A DNA stretch of 6,753 nucleotides from assembly GCA_036375275.1 (NCBI GenBank), contig DASUSF010000487.1:1-6753 (forward strand), read 5' to 3'. Made by a program: the position numbers and the translations under genes. Shown here piece after piece: positions 1 through 6,753 of this stretch. The DNA is from DASUSF01 sp036375275. Lineage in GTDB: Bacteria; Pseudomonadota; Alphaproteobacteria; Geminicoccales; Geminicoccaceae. The notes beneath the pieces are model-generated. The model searched no databases, was not told where the DNA came from, and was given only the letters and a program-made list of their open reading frames with translations. How positions within the stretch are numbered: position 1 is the first letter of the stretch; every line of letters starts with the position of its first letter.

Positions 1-665
1 CGGACGAGGACCTGTTCCCGGATCGGCAGACCGACCGCATCATGGCCTTCGATGTCGTGGTTCCTTTCAACACTCAGGTCGAGGACACGTTCGACCCCGA
101 CATGCTCGACGCGTACGCCGGCAACACGAATCAGGTGGCTCGTACCCGCAAGGTCGCGCTGTTCGAAGGCATGGACGAGTTCGGGAGGCTCCAGCCGCTG
201 CTCGGCACGGTGGCCGATAACCTCACCTCTGCAACCGCGTACGCTTGGTTCCAGCCGGCCACGGAAACGCCGGCTCTGGACACGACCGAAGAGTGGGAGA
301 TCTATAACTTCACCGGAGATGCGCACCCGATCCACCTGCACCTGGTGAACTTCGAGATCCTCGGACGCAGCGAAATCACGTTCCAGGCCGACGAGGAGAA
401 CCCGCAAGAGGTGGAGCAGCACAACGGCGAGTTCGGCACGGTGGCCGCCATCTCGAACATTCGGGTGGAAGGCGCGGTGAGCCTCGGAGCACCGGACGGC
501 TATTTCGAGGCGGCGCCGAAGGACATGGTGACGGCGCTACCCGAACAGGTCACCCGGATCAGGGCTACCTTCAACAAGGCCGGACGCTACGTCTGGCACT
601 GCCACATCCTCAGCCACGAGGATCACGAGATGATGCGCGTGCTGCAGGTCGGGCCGCCCGTCTGA
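1..665 (+). CDS. Multicopper oxidase (CotA/bilirubin oxidase-like), C-terminal part, 5' truncated
   Basis: This is the last 220 or so residues of a multicopper oxidase, an enzyme that oxidises a substrate (phenolics, bilirubin-type compounds or metal ions) at a type 1 copper and reduces O2 to water at a trinuclear copper centre; most are exported. The frame is open from base 3 with oxidase-like sequence (DLFPDRQTDRIMAFDV), so the ATG at 42 is internal. The final cupredoxin domain carries the copper motif HPIHLH (bases 324-341) and, near the end, HCHILSHEDHEM (from base 597), which supplies the T1 Cys, T1 His, axial Met and T3 His ligands. The intervening FEGMDEFGRLQPLLGT and PKDMVTALPEQVTRIRATF stretches resemble CotA and bilirubin oxidases rather than plant-type laccases. 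The C-terminus is complete (TGA 663-665). The N-terminal domains and any signal peptide lie outside, so substrate and export route cannot be judged. It converges on the fnr-like gene with 48 bp between stops; I found only a weak 4-bp stem there (688-699) and no terminator. Confidence 0.93.
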   Translation, partial: DEDLFPDRQTDRIMAFDVVVPFNTQVEDTFDPDMLDAYAGNTNQVARTRKVALFEGMDEFGRLQPLLGTVADNLTSATAYAWFQPATETPALDTTEEWEIYNFTGDAHPIHLHLVNFEILGRSEITFQADEENPQEVEQHNGEFGTVAAISNIRVEGAVSLGAPDGYFEAAPKDMVTALPEQVTRIRATFNKAGRYVWHCHILSHEDHEMMRVLQVGPPV

Positions 666-713
666 CGGCGGTCCCCGGGAAGTGGATGCCGAGGGCGGCT
701 GCCGGGAACGTGA

Positions 714-1490
714 TCAGACCGGCGATCCACCGATGCCGGCGTTCCGCCTGAGCTGGCCCTCGGCGAGGTCGCGGAGCGCCGGCTCGCTCACGATCAGGAC
801 CTCGCCCCGCCTGGGCAGTCGGATCAGGTTCCGGTTGACCAGCTGGGTGAACGTCCGGCTGACCGTCTCCTCGGTGAGGCCGAGGCAGTCGGCAATGTCG
901 TTCCGGGTCATCAACAGGCGCACCGGGTTCCGCGCCGCGCCTCGATGCTCGGCGCGCTCGGCGAGCATCAGCAGGAACGAGGCGAGGCGCTCGGCGGCGG
1001 TCTTGCGCCCGAGCCAGAGCAGCCGGCTCTGCGCCTCGCAGAGCTCGTGGCCGAGGGTTTTCCGCAAATGACGCTCGAAGTGCGGATAGCGCGCGCAGAG
1101 CTGGTCGAGGGTCCGGTTCGGTATCCGGCAGAGCTCCGTCCTGACGAGCGCTTCGGCGGAATAGCCGTACGTGCCGTCGCAGCCCGTGCCGAGCACGTCC
1201 CCGGGCAGGAGGAGCGAGGTGATCTGGCGGCGGCCGTCCACCATCGACTTCTGCAGGACCGCCGCCCCCCGGATCACGATGAAGATGTGCCGGGCCGGCT
1301 CGCCCTCGGTCAGGATCGCCTGGCCCTGCTCGAACGTCACGTGCCAGACGCTCCGCTGCAGCCCGGCGAGCTCGGAATCATCCAGCGCCGCGCACAGTCC
1401 GAGGTCGCGCACCGGGCAGCTCCGGCAGGCCTCCGGCAGGTCCTGGACGTGGCACGGCACGACGTTGCTCGGCCGCGTCGTCGTGACCAT
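714..1490 (-). CDS. fnr: FNR-type Crp/Fnr family transcriptional regulator (probable [4Fe-4S] oxygen sensor)
   Basis: A 258-residue cytoplasmic regulator of the Crp/Fnr family, expected to dimerise and bind DNA when an oxygen-labile [4Fe-4S] cluster is intact. The N-terminus has C22-x2-C25-x7-C33, the spacing of alphaproteobacterial FnrL/FnrN proteins. C121 (in ELCRIPNRTLDQL) aligns with the fourth cluster ligand, C122 of E. coli FNR (MVCEIPFETL). Residues about 40-150 are the cyclic-nucleotide-binding-like beta roll and are followed by the dimer helix. The helix-turn-helix is at about 196-218 (TRNDIADCLGLTEETVSR); E208, S211 and R212 match FNR E209, S212 and R213, predicting a TTGAT-N4-ATCAA half-site pair. 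Start: the frame continues upstream to an ATG at 1562, but I chose the ATG at 1490 because AGGGGAG (1500-1506) lies 9 nt upstream and the extra 24 residues are arginine-rich and unlike the family. Transcribed divergently from the HiPIP gene. Cys13, 104 and others are extra. Family certain; oxygen sensing is inferred from the cysteines. Confidence 0.92.
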   Translation of the reverse strand: MVTTTRPSNVVPCHVQDLPEACRSCPVRDLGLCAALDDSELAGLQRSVWHVTFEQGQAILTEGEPARHIFIVIRGAAVLQKSMVDGRRQITSLLLPGDVLGTGCDGTYGYSAEALVRTELCRIPNRTLDQLCARYPHFERHLRKTLGHELCEAQSRLLWLGRKTAAERLASFLLMLAERAEHRGAARNPVRLLMTRNDIADCLGLTEETVSRTFTQLVNRNLIRLPRRGEVLIVSEPALRDLAEGQLRRNAGIGGSPV

Positions 1491-1499
1491 GGAGCACCG

Positions 1500-1506
1500 C
1501 TCCCCT
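1500..1506 (-). promoter_or_regulatory. Ribosome binding site deciding the fnr start
   Basis: On the minus strand AGGGGAG lies 9 nt before the ATG at 1490. It supports this start over the more distal ATG at 1562. Confidence 0.6.
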
Positions 1507-1598
1507 CTCGCGATTGTCTGGTGGCGCGGGCGGGACCTTAGCACCGGTTCATGCGGCGGCAAAGCTGCGCCCCCCGCGCCGCCGACGCGGCCAGGACC

Positions 1599-1622
1599 GG
1601 ATCATCTGGTGGATCGTCTGGT
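1599..1622. repeat. Tandem 12-bp direct repeat GGATCRTCTGGT, with a third copy at 1512-1522
   Basis: GGATCATCTGGT (1599-1610) is followed without a gap by GGATCGTCTGGT (1611-1622), one mismatch apart. A third, 11-bp relative, GATTGTCTGGT, lies at 1512-1522 in the same orientation, giving the shared core GATYRTCTGGT. All three fall in the 194-bp divergent region between the fnr-like gene and the HiPIP gene, and the tandem pair ends 62 bp before the HiPIP start. This arrangement suggests binding sites for a regulator that recognises direct repeats, but nothing in the sequence names the protein. It does not resemble an FNR box. Chance or a decayed slippage duplication is possible. Confidence 0.5.
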
Positions 1623-1684
1623 TGCTGGAAGCGTTCCAATCTTCCGAGGCACGACGTCAACCAAACCCACGGGAGAAGACGGTC

Positions 1685-2023
1685 ATGGCGGATCAGGTGT
1701 CCAGCGAGGCACGGCGTCGGTTCCTGAAGATGGCCGTGGCGGGGGCCGCCGCCGCGCCGATCTGCGCGCTGGCGGCGCGCCGGCTGCGGGCGCAGGAGCA
1801 GGTCGATCCCTCCTCCGAGCTGGCCCAGCAGCTGGGCTACGTCGAGGACGCCTCGGAGGTCGATGTCGAGGAGTGGCCGTCCTACGAGGAAGGCCAGGTG
1901 TGCGCCAACTGCGACCTGTTCGAGGGCGCCGAAGGCGACGAGTACGGCCCCTGCCAGATCTTCGACGGCAACCTCGTCGCGGCCCCGGGCTGGTGCTCGG
2001 CCTGGATCGAAAAGACCGCCTGA
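1685..2023 (+). CDS. hip: High-potential iron-sulfur protein (HiPIP), Tat-exported
   Basis: A 112-residue precursor of a small periplasmic electron carrier that holds one [4Fe-4S] cluster cycling between +2 and +3. The N-terminus has a twin-arginine signal (ARRRFLK at 9-15, then an alanine-rich hydrophobic stretch, with cleavage probably near LRAQ at 34-37), as expected for a protein folded around its cluster before export. The mature part carries C73-x2-C76-x13-C90-x13-C104, with the typical GWC at the last ligand, and the LGYVEDAS segment at 50-57 that holds the family's conserved Tyr. The mature chain is very acidic. The start is the ATG at 1685, with GGGAGAAG (1671-1678) upstream; the frame is open back to 1514, but that extension is arginine/tryptophan-rich and would bury the Tat signal. 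In purple bacteria and some chemolithotrophs HiPIPs shuttle electrons from the cytochrome bc1 complex to a reaction centre or terminal oxidase. The partner here is unknown. Monocistronic, with a hairpin directly downstream. Confidence 0.94.
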   Translation: MADQVSSEARRRFLKMAVAGAAAAPICALAARRLRAQEQVDPSSELAQQLGYVEDASEVDVEEWPSYEEGQVCANCDLFEGAEGDEYGPCQIFDGNLVAAPGWCSAWIEKTA

Positions 2024-2030
2024 GGCACGC

Positions 2031-2058
2031 GCCGGTTCGGACCGCGTAGCGGACCGGC
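2031..2058 (+). terminator. Hairpin downstream of HiPIP, possible terminator
   Basis: Seven bases after the HiPIP stop, GCCGGTTCG (2031-2039) pairs with CGGACCGGC (2050-2058) around a 10-nt loop. This gives a 9-bp stem with one U-G wobble in the plus-strand RNA; on the minus strand that pair becomes an A-C mismatch, so the hairpin favours plus-strand transcripts. There is no U-tract after it, so it may be a weak terminator or a 3'-end stabiliser. It lies in the 58-bp gap between the convergent HiPIP and prfC genes, where a transcription block would be useful. Confidence 0.45.
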
Positions 2059-2081
2059 CCCGCTCGCGGCGACCCCGGTCG

Positions 2082-3686
<1,605 letters not shown>

Positions 3687-3868
3687 TCAGGTTTGCGCCC
3701 TTGCCTGTCGGCCGCCGGATGATCCGCAGACGACGCGGTCCCGACCCGCCCGAGATCCGGAGATGGGGAGCCTCGCGCCGGAATGCAAAGCCAGCGCCCC
3801 GATCGACGGGCGCCGGAGCCCGGTGGCGGCGACCGGATCGTGCCGACCGTGTCGAGCCTACGAGCGGC
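3687..3868 (-). promoter_or_regulatory. opgD-prfC intergenic region, probable prfC promoter/leader
   Basis: A 182-bp gap between two genes of the same strand. It has a compact near-palindrome CGGAT-G-ATCCG (3716-3726) about 30 bp upstream of the prfC start and a 5-bp-arm hairpin CGGGC/GCCCG (3807-3822) downstream of the opgD-like stop with no U-tract. No promoter hexamers or clear terminator could be identified, and no small ORF with a convincing ribosome binding site. Confidence 0.3.
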
Positions 3869-5503
3869 TCAGGCGGTCCACTGGAACGACCAGATCTCGG
3901 TCAGGACGTTGCTCTCATGCTCGAGATGGGCGCGGAACTCGACCGGCCCACCGTCCTCCGGCATGTAGTCGAAGAACAGCCGGAAGCCCTCGGTCACCTC
4001 GTTCTTCTGCACGACCGGCTGAGTGATCGACCCCTTGGACAGGTTCACGACCGCCTTGATCGGGGCATCTGCCGGCAGATCGGTGAGCTGGGCACCGGCG
4101 AAATCGATCACGAACTTCCGGCGGTCCGAGTCGCCGTAGTCGAGGCCGGGAACGCCGCCCGCACCGATCCTGGTCTCGACCACCTGGCCGAGGTCGGGAC
4201 GCTCGGGCGGACTTGTGCACCAGTGCAGGCGGTAGATGAAACTGTGCTCGCTGCCCGCCTCGATCGGTTGCGCCGGCGACCAGAAGGCGACGACGTTGTC
4301 GTTGACCTCCTCGCTGGTCGGCAGCTCGATCAGGCGGACGTGGCCCTGTCCCCAGCGCCCGCGTGGCTCGACCCAGAGGCTCGGCCGGAGCTCGTAGCGC
4401 GATTCCAGATCCTGGTAGGAGTCGAAGTCGCGGTTGCGCTGGAGCAGGCCGAAGCCCCTCGGATTGTCGTCCCGGTACAGGCTGAGGCGGAACGTCCGCG
4501 GGTTGACGAGCGGACGCCAGATCCATTCGTTGGCGCCGCTCCAGATCTGCAGGCCTTCCGAATCGTGGACCTCGGGCCGGAAGTCGTCGACCTCCTGCCG
4601 GTCGGCAGCGCCGAACAGGTACATCGAGGTCAACGGCGCCACCCCGAGCAGGTCGATCGTCCGCCGCGGGAACAGGATGTTCTGGACGTGCATCACGGTG
4701 GTGGCGCCGGGTCGGATCTGGAAGTGGAAGGCGCCGGCGAGCGATGGCCCGTCGAGCAGGGCGTGCACGGTCAGCCGTTCGTCCCCGGGCTTGGGGCGCT
4801 CCAGCCAGAAGGCCCGGAAGATCGGGAACTCCTCGCCGCTCGGCAGGCCGGTGTTGATCGCGATGCCGCGCGCCGAGAGGCCATATCGCTGGCCCCGGCC
4901 GAGCGCGCGGAAGTAGCTCGCGCCGAGGAAGACGACCAGCTCGTCGAGGTAGTCCGGCCGGTTGAGCGGCACGTGCAGCCGGAACCCGGCGAACCCGAGA
5001 TGCTCGGAGAAGTTCACTTCAAAGGTGTTCTTGCCGTAGTCGAACAGCGCCGGATCGTAGAGGATCTCGCGCTGCTGGCCGTCCGCCACCTCGTACATGT
5101 GGACCGGCTGGCGGAAGCCGTAGCCGAGGTGGAAGAACTGCACCTCGGCGTCGATCTTGCGATCGTGCCAGAGCGAATGGTCGGTCCGGAAGCGGATGTC
5201 GCGGTGCTGGTCGTAGTTCAGCTCCGCCAGCACCGGCGGAAAGTCGGCCCCCGGGGGGGCATACGGCGCCGCGGCGAGGTCCCTCGCCCGCTGCTCGACC
5301 GACTTCGGATCGAACGGCTCCGGCGGGCCGAAGCGCATCGTGTCCGGGGCAGCCGGCGCCGCGGGCGCGCCCTCCGCCGCCTGGTTGCCGTTCTGCGCCT
5401 GCGCGTAGGCGCGTGCGAGCATGAGCGCGGGCACGAGCGCGGCCGCACCTGCCATGACGGCGCGCCGCGTCGGCTTGCCGTGCCCTGTGTTCTTCGGCAG
5501 CAA
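3869..5503 (-). CDS. opgD: OpgD/OpgG-family (MdoG) periplasmic glucan biosynthesis protein, Tat signal
   Basis: A 544-residue periplasmic protein of the MdoG family, which shapes the beta-1,2 backbone of osmoregulated periplasmic glucans; E. coli OpgD has been reported to be an endo-beta-1,2-glucanase. The N-terminus has a twin-arginine-like signal (PTRRAVMAG at 11-19, hydrophobic to about 31, cleavage likely after AYA at 32-34) and then an Ala/Pro-rich linker to about 55. The N-terminal beta-sandwich domain (about 60-430) includes FFHLGYGFR, LGFAGFR, LGASYFRA, YGLSARGIAINT, GEEFPIFRAFW, GVAPLTSM, FGLLQRNRDF and RPSLWVEP; the C-terminal Ig-like domain ends in LTEIWSFQW. It resembles E. coli OpgD more than OpgG (SLWH, the Tat signal, RPSLWVEP, YRLHW). 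D314 (EVHDSEGL) and D402 (VNDNVVAFW) align with OpgD D300 and D388, which I recall as the proposed catalytic pair. The TTG start at 5503 is chosen because AGGGGAA lies 7 nt upstream; the alternative ATG at 5563 lacks a ribosome binding site and sits inside a hairpin. No opgH is adjacent. Confidence 0.9.
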   Translation of the reverse strand: MLPKNTGHGKPTRRAVMAGAAALVPALMLARAYAQAQNGNQAAEGAPAAPAAPDTMRFGPPEPFDPKSVEQRARDLAAAPYAPPGADFPPVLAELNYDQHRDIRFRTDHSLWHDRKIDAEVQFFHLGYGFRQPVHMYEVADGQQREILYDPALFDYGKNTFEVNFSEHLGFAGFRLHVPLNRPDYLDELVVFLGASYFRALGRGQRYGLSARGIAINTGLPSGEEFPIFRAFWLERPKPGDERLTVHALLDGPSLAGAFHFQIRPGATTVMHVQNILFPRRTIDLLGVAPLTSMYLFGAADRQEVDDFRPEVHDSEGLQIWSGANEWIWRPLVNPRTFRLSLYRDDNPRGFGLLQRNRDFDSYQDLESRYELRPSLWVEPRGRWGQGHVRLIELPTSEEVNDNVVAFWSPAQPIEAGSEHSFIYRLHWCTSPPERPDLGQVVETRIGAGGVPGLDYGDSDRRKFVIDFAGAQLTDLPADAPIKAVVNLSKGSITQPVVQKNEVTEGFRLFFDYMPEDGGPVEFRAHLEHESNVLTEIWSFQWTA

Positions 5504-5510
5504 GGCCTGG

Positions 5511-5517
5511 TTCCCCT
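5511..5517 (-). promoter_or_regulatory. Ribosome binding site for the TTG start of the opgD-like gene
   Basis: On the minus strand AGGGGAA precedes TTG (5501-5503) by 7 nt, an ideal spacing. The ATG further out (5561-5563) is preceded by a pyrimidine-rich stretch. This decides the start of the glucan gene. Confidence 0.6.
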
Positions 5518-5558
5518 GTGCTGTCCCAACAATCTTCGTTCCCGACGCGCACAGGTAG

Positions 5559-5576
5559 GGCATCCGGAGGGATGCC
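5559..5576 (-). promoter_or_regulatory. 7-bp hairpin in the opgD-like leader
   Basis: GGCATCC (5559-5565) and GGATGCC (5570-5576) form a perfect 7-bp stem with a 4-nt loop. In the leftward transcript it would lie 55 nt upstream of the TTG start, and it swallows the alternative ATG. It may be a leader hairpin that affects mRNA stability or translation, or an operator on DNA; the function is unknown. Confidence 0.45.
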
Positions 5577-5589
5577 GCCAGAGGCCTGC

Positions 5590-5612
5590 GCGGCGGGGCG
5601 TCCTCCCGCCGC
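5590..5612. promoter_or_regulatory. 8-bp all-GC hairpin with an alternative long-range pairing
   Basis: GCGGCGGG (5590-5597) pairs perfectly with CCCGCCGC (5605-5612) across a 7-nt loop. The same bases can instead take part in a longer-range stem, since GGGGCGTCC (5595-5603) is the reverse complement of GGACGCCCC (5643-5651), so the two structures exclude each other. It sits in the divergent opgD/trmFO region with no U-tract on either side, so it is not a standard terminator. High GC raises the chance of random pairing. Confidence 0.4.
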
Positions 5613-5702
5613 TCCGGGCGGCCGGATCCGCGTGGCGCGACGGGACGCCCCCAATCTAGAACTGCCGCCGCTCGAAACCATGTACCTTCCCAAGCGGCAG
5701 AT

Positions 5703-5723
5703 GGTTCCACCTCTTCTGGAACC
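5703..5723. promoter_or_regulatory. 7-bp inverted repeat upstream of trmFO
   Basis: GGTTCCA (5703-5709) and TGGAACC (5717-5723) flank CCTCTTC in a perfect inverted repeat whose right edge is 39 bp before the trmFO ATG. It lies in the least GC-rich part of the intergenic region (about 5650-5723), where a promoter would be expected, so it could be an operator dyad or a leader hairpin. I could not place confident -35/-10 elements around it. Confidence 0.4.
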
Positions 5724-5762
5724 GGTCCAGCGAGCGGGGCGGCGGAGCCGACGGACCCAGCC

Positions 5763-6753
5763 ATGAGCGAAAGCGTGCAGATCATCGGCGGTGGCCTCGC
5801 CGGCAGCGAGGCGGCATGGCAGATCGCCCGTGCGGGCATCAAGGTCGTGCTGCACGAGATGCGGCCGGCGCAGGGCACGCCGGCGCATCAGACAGGGACG
5901 CTGGCGGAGCTGGTGTGCTCGAACTCCTTCCGCTCCGACGACGCGATGCACAATGCGGTCGGTCTCCTCCACGAGGAGATGCGCCGGCTGGACTCGCTGA
6001 TCATGGCCATGGGCGACAGGCACAAGCTGCCGGCCGGCGGCGCGCTCGCGGTGGATCGGGACGGCTTCGCGGGCGGCGTCCAGGGGGCGCTCGAGGCGCA
6101 GCCGCTGATCGAGATCCGCCGGGCGCCGGTCGAGGTGCTGCCGGATCCGGCCCTCGGACCGGCGATCGTCGCGACGGGCCCGCTGACCTCGCCGGCACTC
6201 GCGGCCTCGATCGCGGCCGCGACCGGGGAGGGCCAGCTCGCCTTCTTCGATGCGATCGCGCCGATCGTCCACCTCGAGACCGTGGACCAAGAGATCGCCT
6301 GGCGCCAGTCGCGCTACGACAAGCCCGGGCCGGGCGGGACCGGCGCCGACTACCTGAACTGCCCCCTCGACGAGGCGGAGTACGGCCGCTTCATCGAGGC
6401 ACTGCTCGCGGCGGAGAAGCACGCCTTCAAGGACTGGGAGGTGGACACGCCGTACTTCGAGGGCTGCCTGCCGATCGAGGTGATGGCGGAGCGCGGACCC
6501 GAGACCCTCCGCTACGGGCCGTTGAAGCCGGTCGGCCTGACCGACCCCCGGACCGGCCGGCGGCCGCACGCCGTGGTCCAGCTCCGCCAGGACAACGCGC
6601 TCGGCACGCTCTACAATCTGGTCGGCTTCCAGACCAAGCTCGCCTACGGCGAGCAGACGCGCATCTTCCGGATGATTCCCGGGCTGGAGCGGGCCGAGTT
6701 CGCGCGCCTCGGCGGCATCCACCGGAACACGTTCATCAACAGCCCGCGCCTGC
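5763..6753 (+). CDS. trmFO: tRNA (uracil-54-C5)-methyltransferase, folate/FAD-dependent, TrmFO, 3' truncated
   Basis: The first 330 residues of TrmFO, a cytoplasmic flavoprotein that makes ribothymidine at position 54 of the tRNA T-loop, taking the carbon from 5,10-methylenetetrahydrofolate and reducing it with FADH2. The N-terminus is the FAD-binding Rossmann motif VQIIGGGLAGSEAAWQ (5-20), followed by the family signatures HEMRP (31-35), ELVCSNSFRS (49-58), LPAGGALAVDRDGF (89-102), ATGPLTS (137-143), SRYDK (183-187), YLNCP (197-201), FEGCLPIEVMAERG (232-245), GPLKPVGL (252-259), VVQLRQDNALGTLYNLVGFQT (271-291) and HRNTFINSP (320-328). C52 and C235 match the two functional cysteines of B. subtilis TrmFO (C53 and C226). 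The start is the ATG at 5763; the ribosome binding site is weak (ACGGA at 5751-5755, 7 nt away). The family is usually about 435-475 residues, so roughly a quarter of the protein lies beyond the right edge. It is divergent from the opgD-like gene. Confidence 0.96.
   Translation, partial: MSESVQIIGGGLAGSEAAWQIARAGIKVVLHEMRPAQGTPAHQTGTLAELVCSNSFRSDDAMHNAVGLLHEEMRRLDSLIMAMGDRHKLPAGGALAVDRDGFAGGVQGALEAQPLIEIRRAPVEVLPDPALGPAIVATGPLTSPALAASIAAATGEGQLAFFDAIAPIVHLETVDQEIAWRQSRYDKPGPGGTGADYLNCPLDEAEYGRFIEALLAAEKHAFKDWEVDTPYFEGCLPIEVMAERGPETLRYGPLKPVGLTDPRTGRRPHAVVQLRQDNALGTLYNLVGFQTKLAYGEQTRIFRMIPGLERAEFARLGGIHRNTFINSPRL

Larger units (their letters stand above)
1491..1684. promoter_or_regulatory. Divergent fnr/HiPIP intergenic promoter region
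   Basis: This 194-bp region must hold the promoters of both the leftward regulator and the rightward HiPIP gene. Besides the repeats at 1512-1622 it has a GC-only inverted repeat, CGGCGGC (1554-1560) with GCCGCCG (1578-1584), and a small inverted repeat TGGAA-GCG-TTCCA (1626-1638), 47 bp before the HiPIP start. I found no convincing -35/-10 pair and no TTGAT-N4-ATCAA FNR box, so autoregulation by the neighbouring FNR-type protein is not supported by sequence. Confidence 0.5.

Noticed and set aside
42..665. ATG at 42 as a true start of a small copper protein
   Set aside because: The frame is open to the window edge and the upstream residues fit the multicopper oxidase family, so the gene is truncated rather than a stand-alone single-domain protein.
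1514..1684. Longer HiPIP start at 1514
   Set aside because: The added 57 residues overlap the promoter region and would place the Tat signal internally; the ATG at 1685 has a good ribosome binding site.
1491..1684. FNR box in the fnr/hip promoter region
   Set aside because: No TTGAT-N4-ATCAA or near match was found on either strand here; TTGAT strings elsewhere in the window lie inside coding sequence and lack the second half-site.
3807..3822. Terminator after the opgD-like gene
   Set aside because: Only a 5-bp stem with a GC-rich loop and no U-tract in the minus-strand direction; too weak to call in this GC content.
3701..5659. 652-codon plus-strand ORF across the glucan gene
   Set aside because: Antisense shadow of the OpgD-like gene; its composition follows the third-position GC bias and no domain is visible.
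5019..6722. 567-codon minus-strand ORF spanning trmFO and the intergenic region
   Set aside because: It covers the strongly conserved TrmFO coding frame on the other strand and part of the opgD-like gene in a shifted frame; its repetitive arginine-rich translation is an artefact of GC content.

Overview
This is a high-GC (roughly two-thirds G+C by eye) chromosomal stretch from a proteobacterium, most likely an alphaproteobacterium of the Rhodospirillales type. Three things suggest this: an FNR-type regulator with the alphaproteobacterial C-x2-C-x7-C cluster spacing, a Tat-exported HiPIP, and the folate/FAD-dependent tRNA methyltransferase TrmFO, which is typical of alphaproteobacteria and Gram-positives but absent from enteric gammaproteobacteria. 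The lineage call is inference; the window has no rRNA or other firm taxonomic marker.

Layout, left to right. (1) 1-665 (+): C-terminal part of a CotA/bilirubin-oxidase-like multicopper oxidase, cut by the window edge. (2) 714-1490 (-): an FNR-type oxygen-sensing Crp/Fnr regulator, convergent with the oxidase. (3) 1491-1684: a divergent intergenic region holding a tandem 12-bp repeat with a third related copy. (4) 1685-2023 (+): a high-potential iron-sulfur protein (HiPIP), followed by a strong hairpin. (5) 2082-3686 (-): peptide chain release factor 3 (prfC). (6) 3869-5503 (-): an OpgD/OpgG-family periplasmic glucan protein, probably Tat-exported and starting at TTG, 182 bp upstream of prfC. 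(7) 5504-5762: a divergent intergenic region with three perfect short-loop hairpins. (8) 5763-6753 (+): trmFO, cut by the right edge.

The left half makes sense as a respiratory or redox neighbourhood: a periplasmic copper oxidase, a periplasmic one-electron carrier and a probable oxygen-responsive transcription factor lie next to each other, though in three separate transcription units. The right half is housekeeping (translation termination, tRNA modification) plus an osmoregulated periplasmic glucan gene that has no adjacent opgH glucosyltransferase. All long ORFs on the opposite strands look like high-GC shadows.

I see no CRISPR array, tRNA, rRNA, transposase, phage gene or defence system, and no clear evidence of a previously undescribed system. 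The items most worth checking are the repeated GATYRTCTGGT motif in the fnr/HiPIP divergent region, the start and leader structures of the opgD-like gene, and the catalytic acids of that protein.
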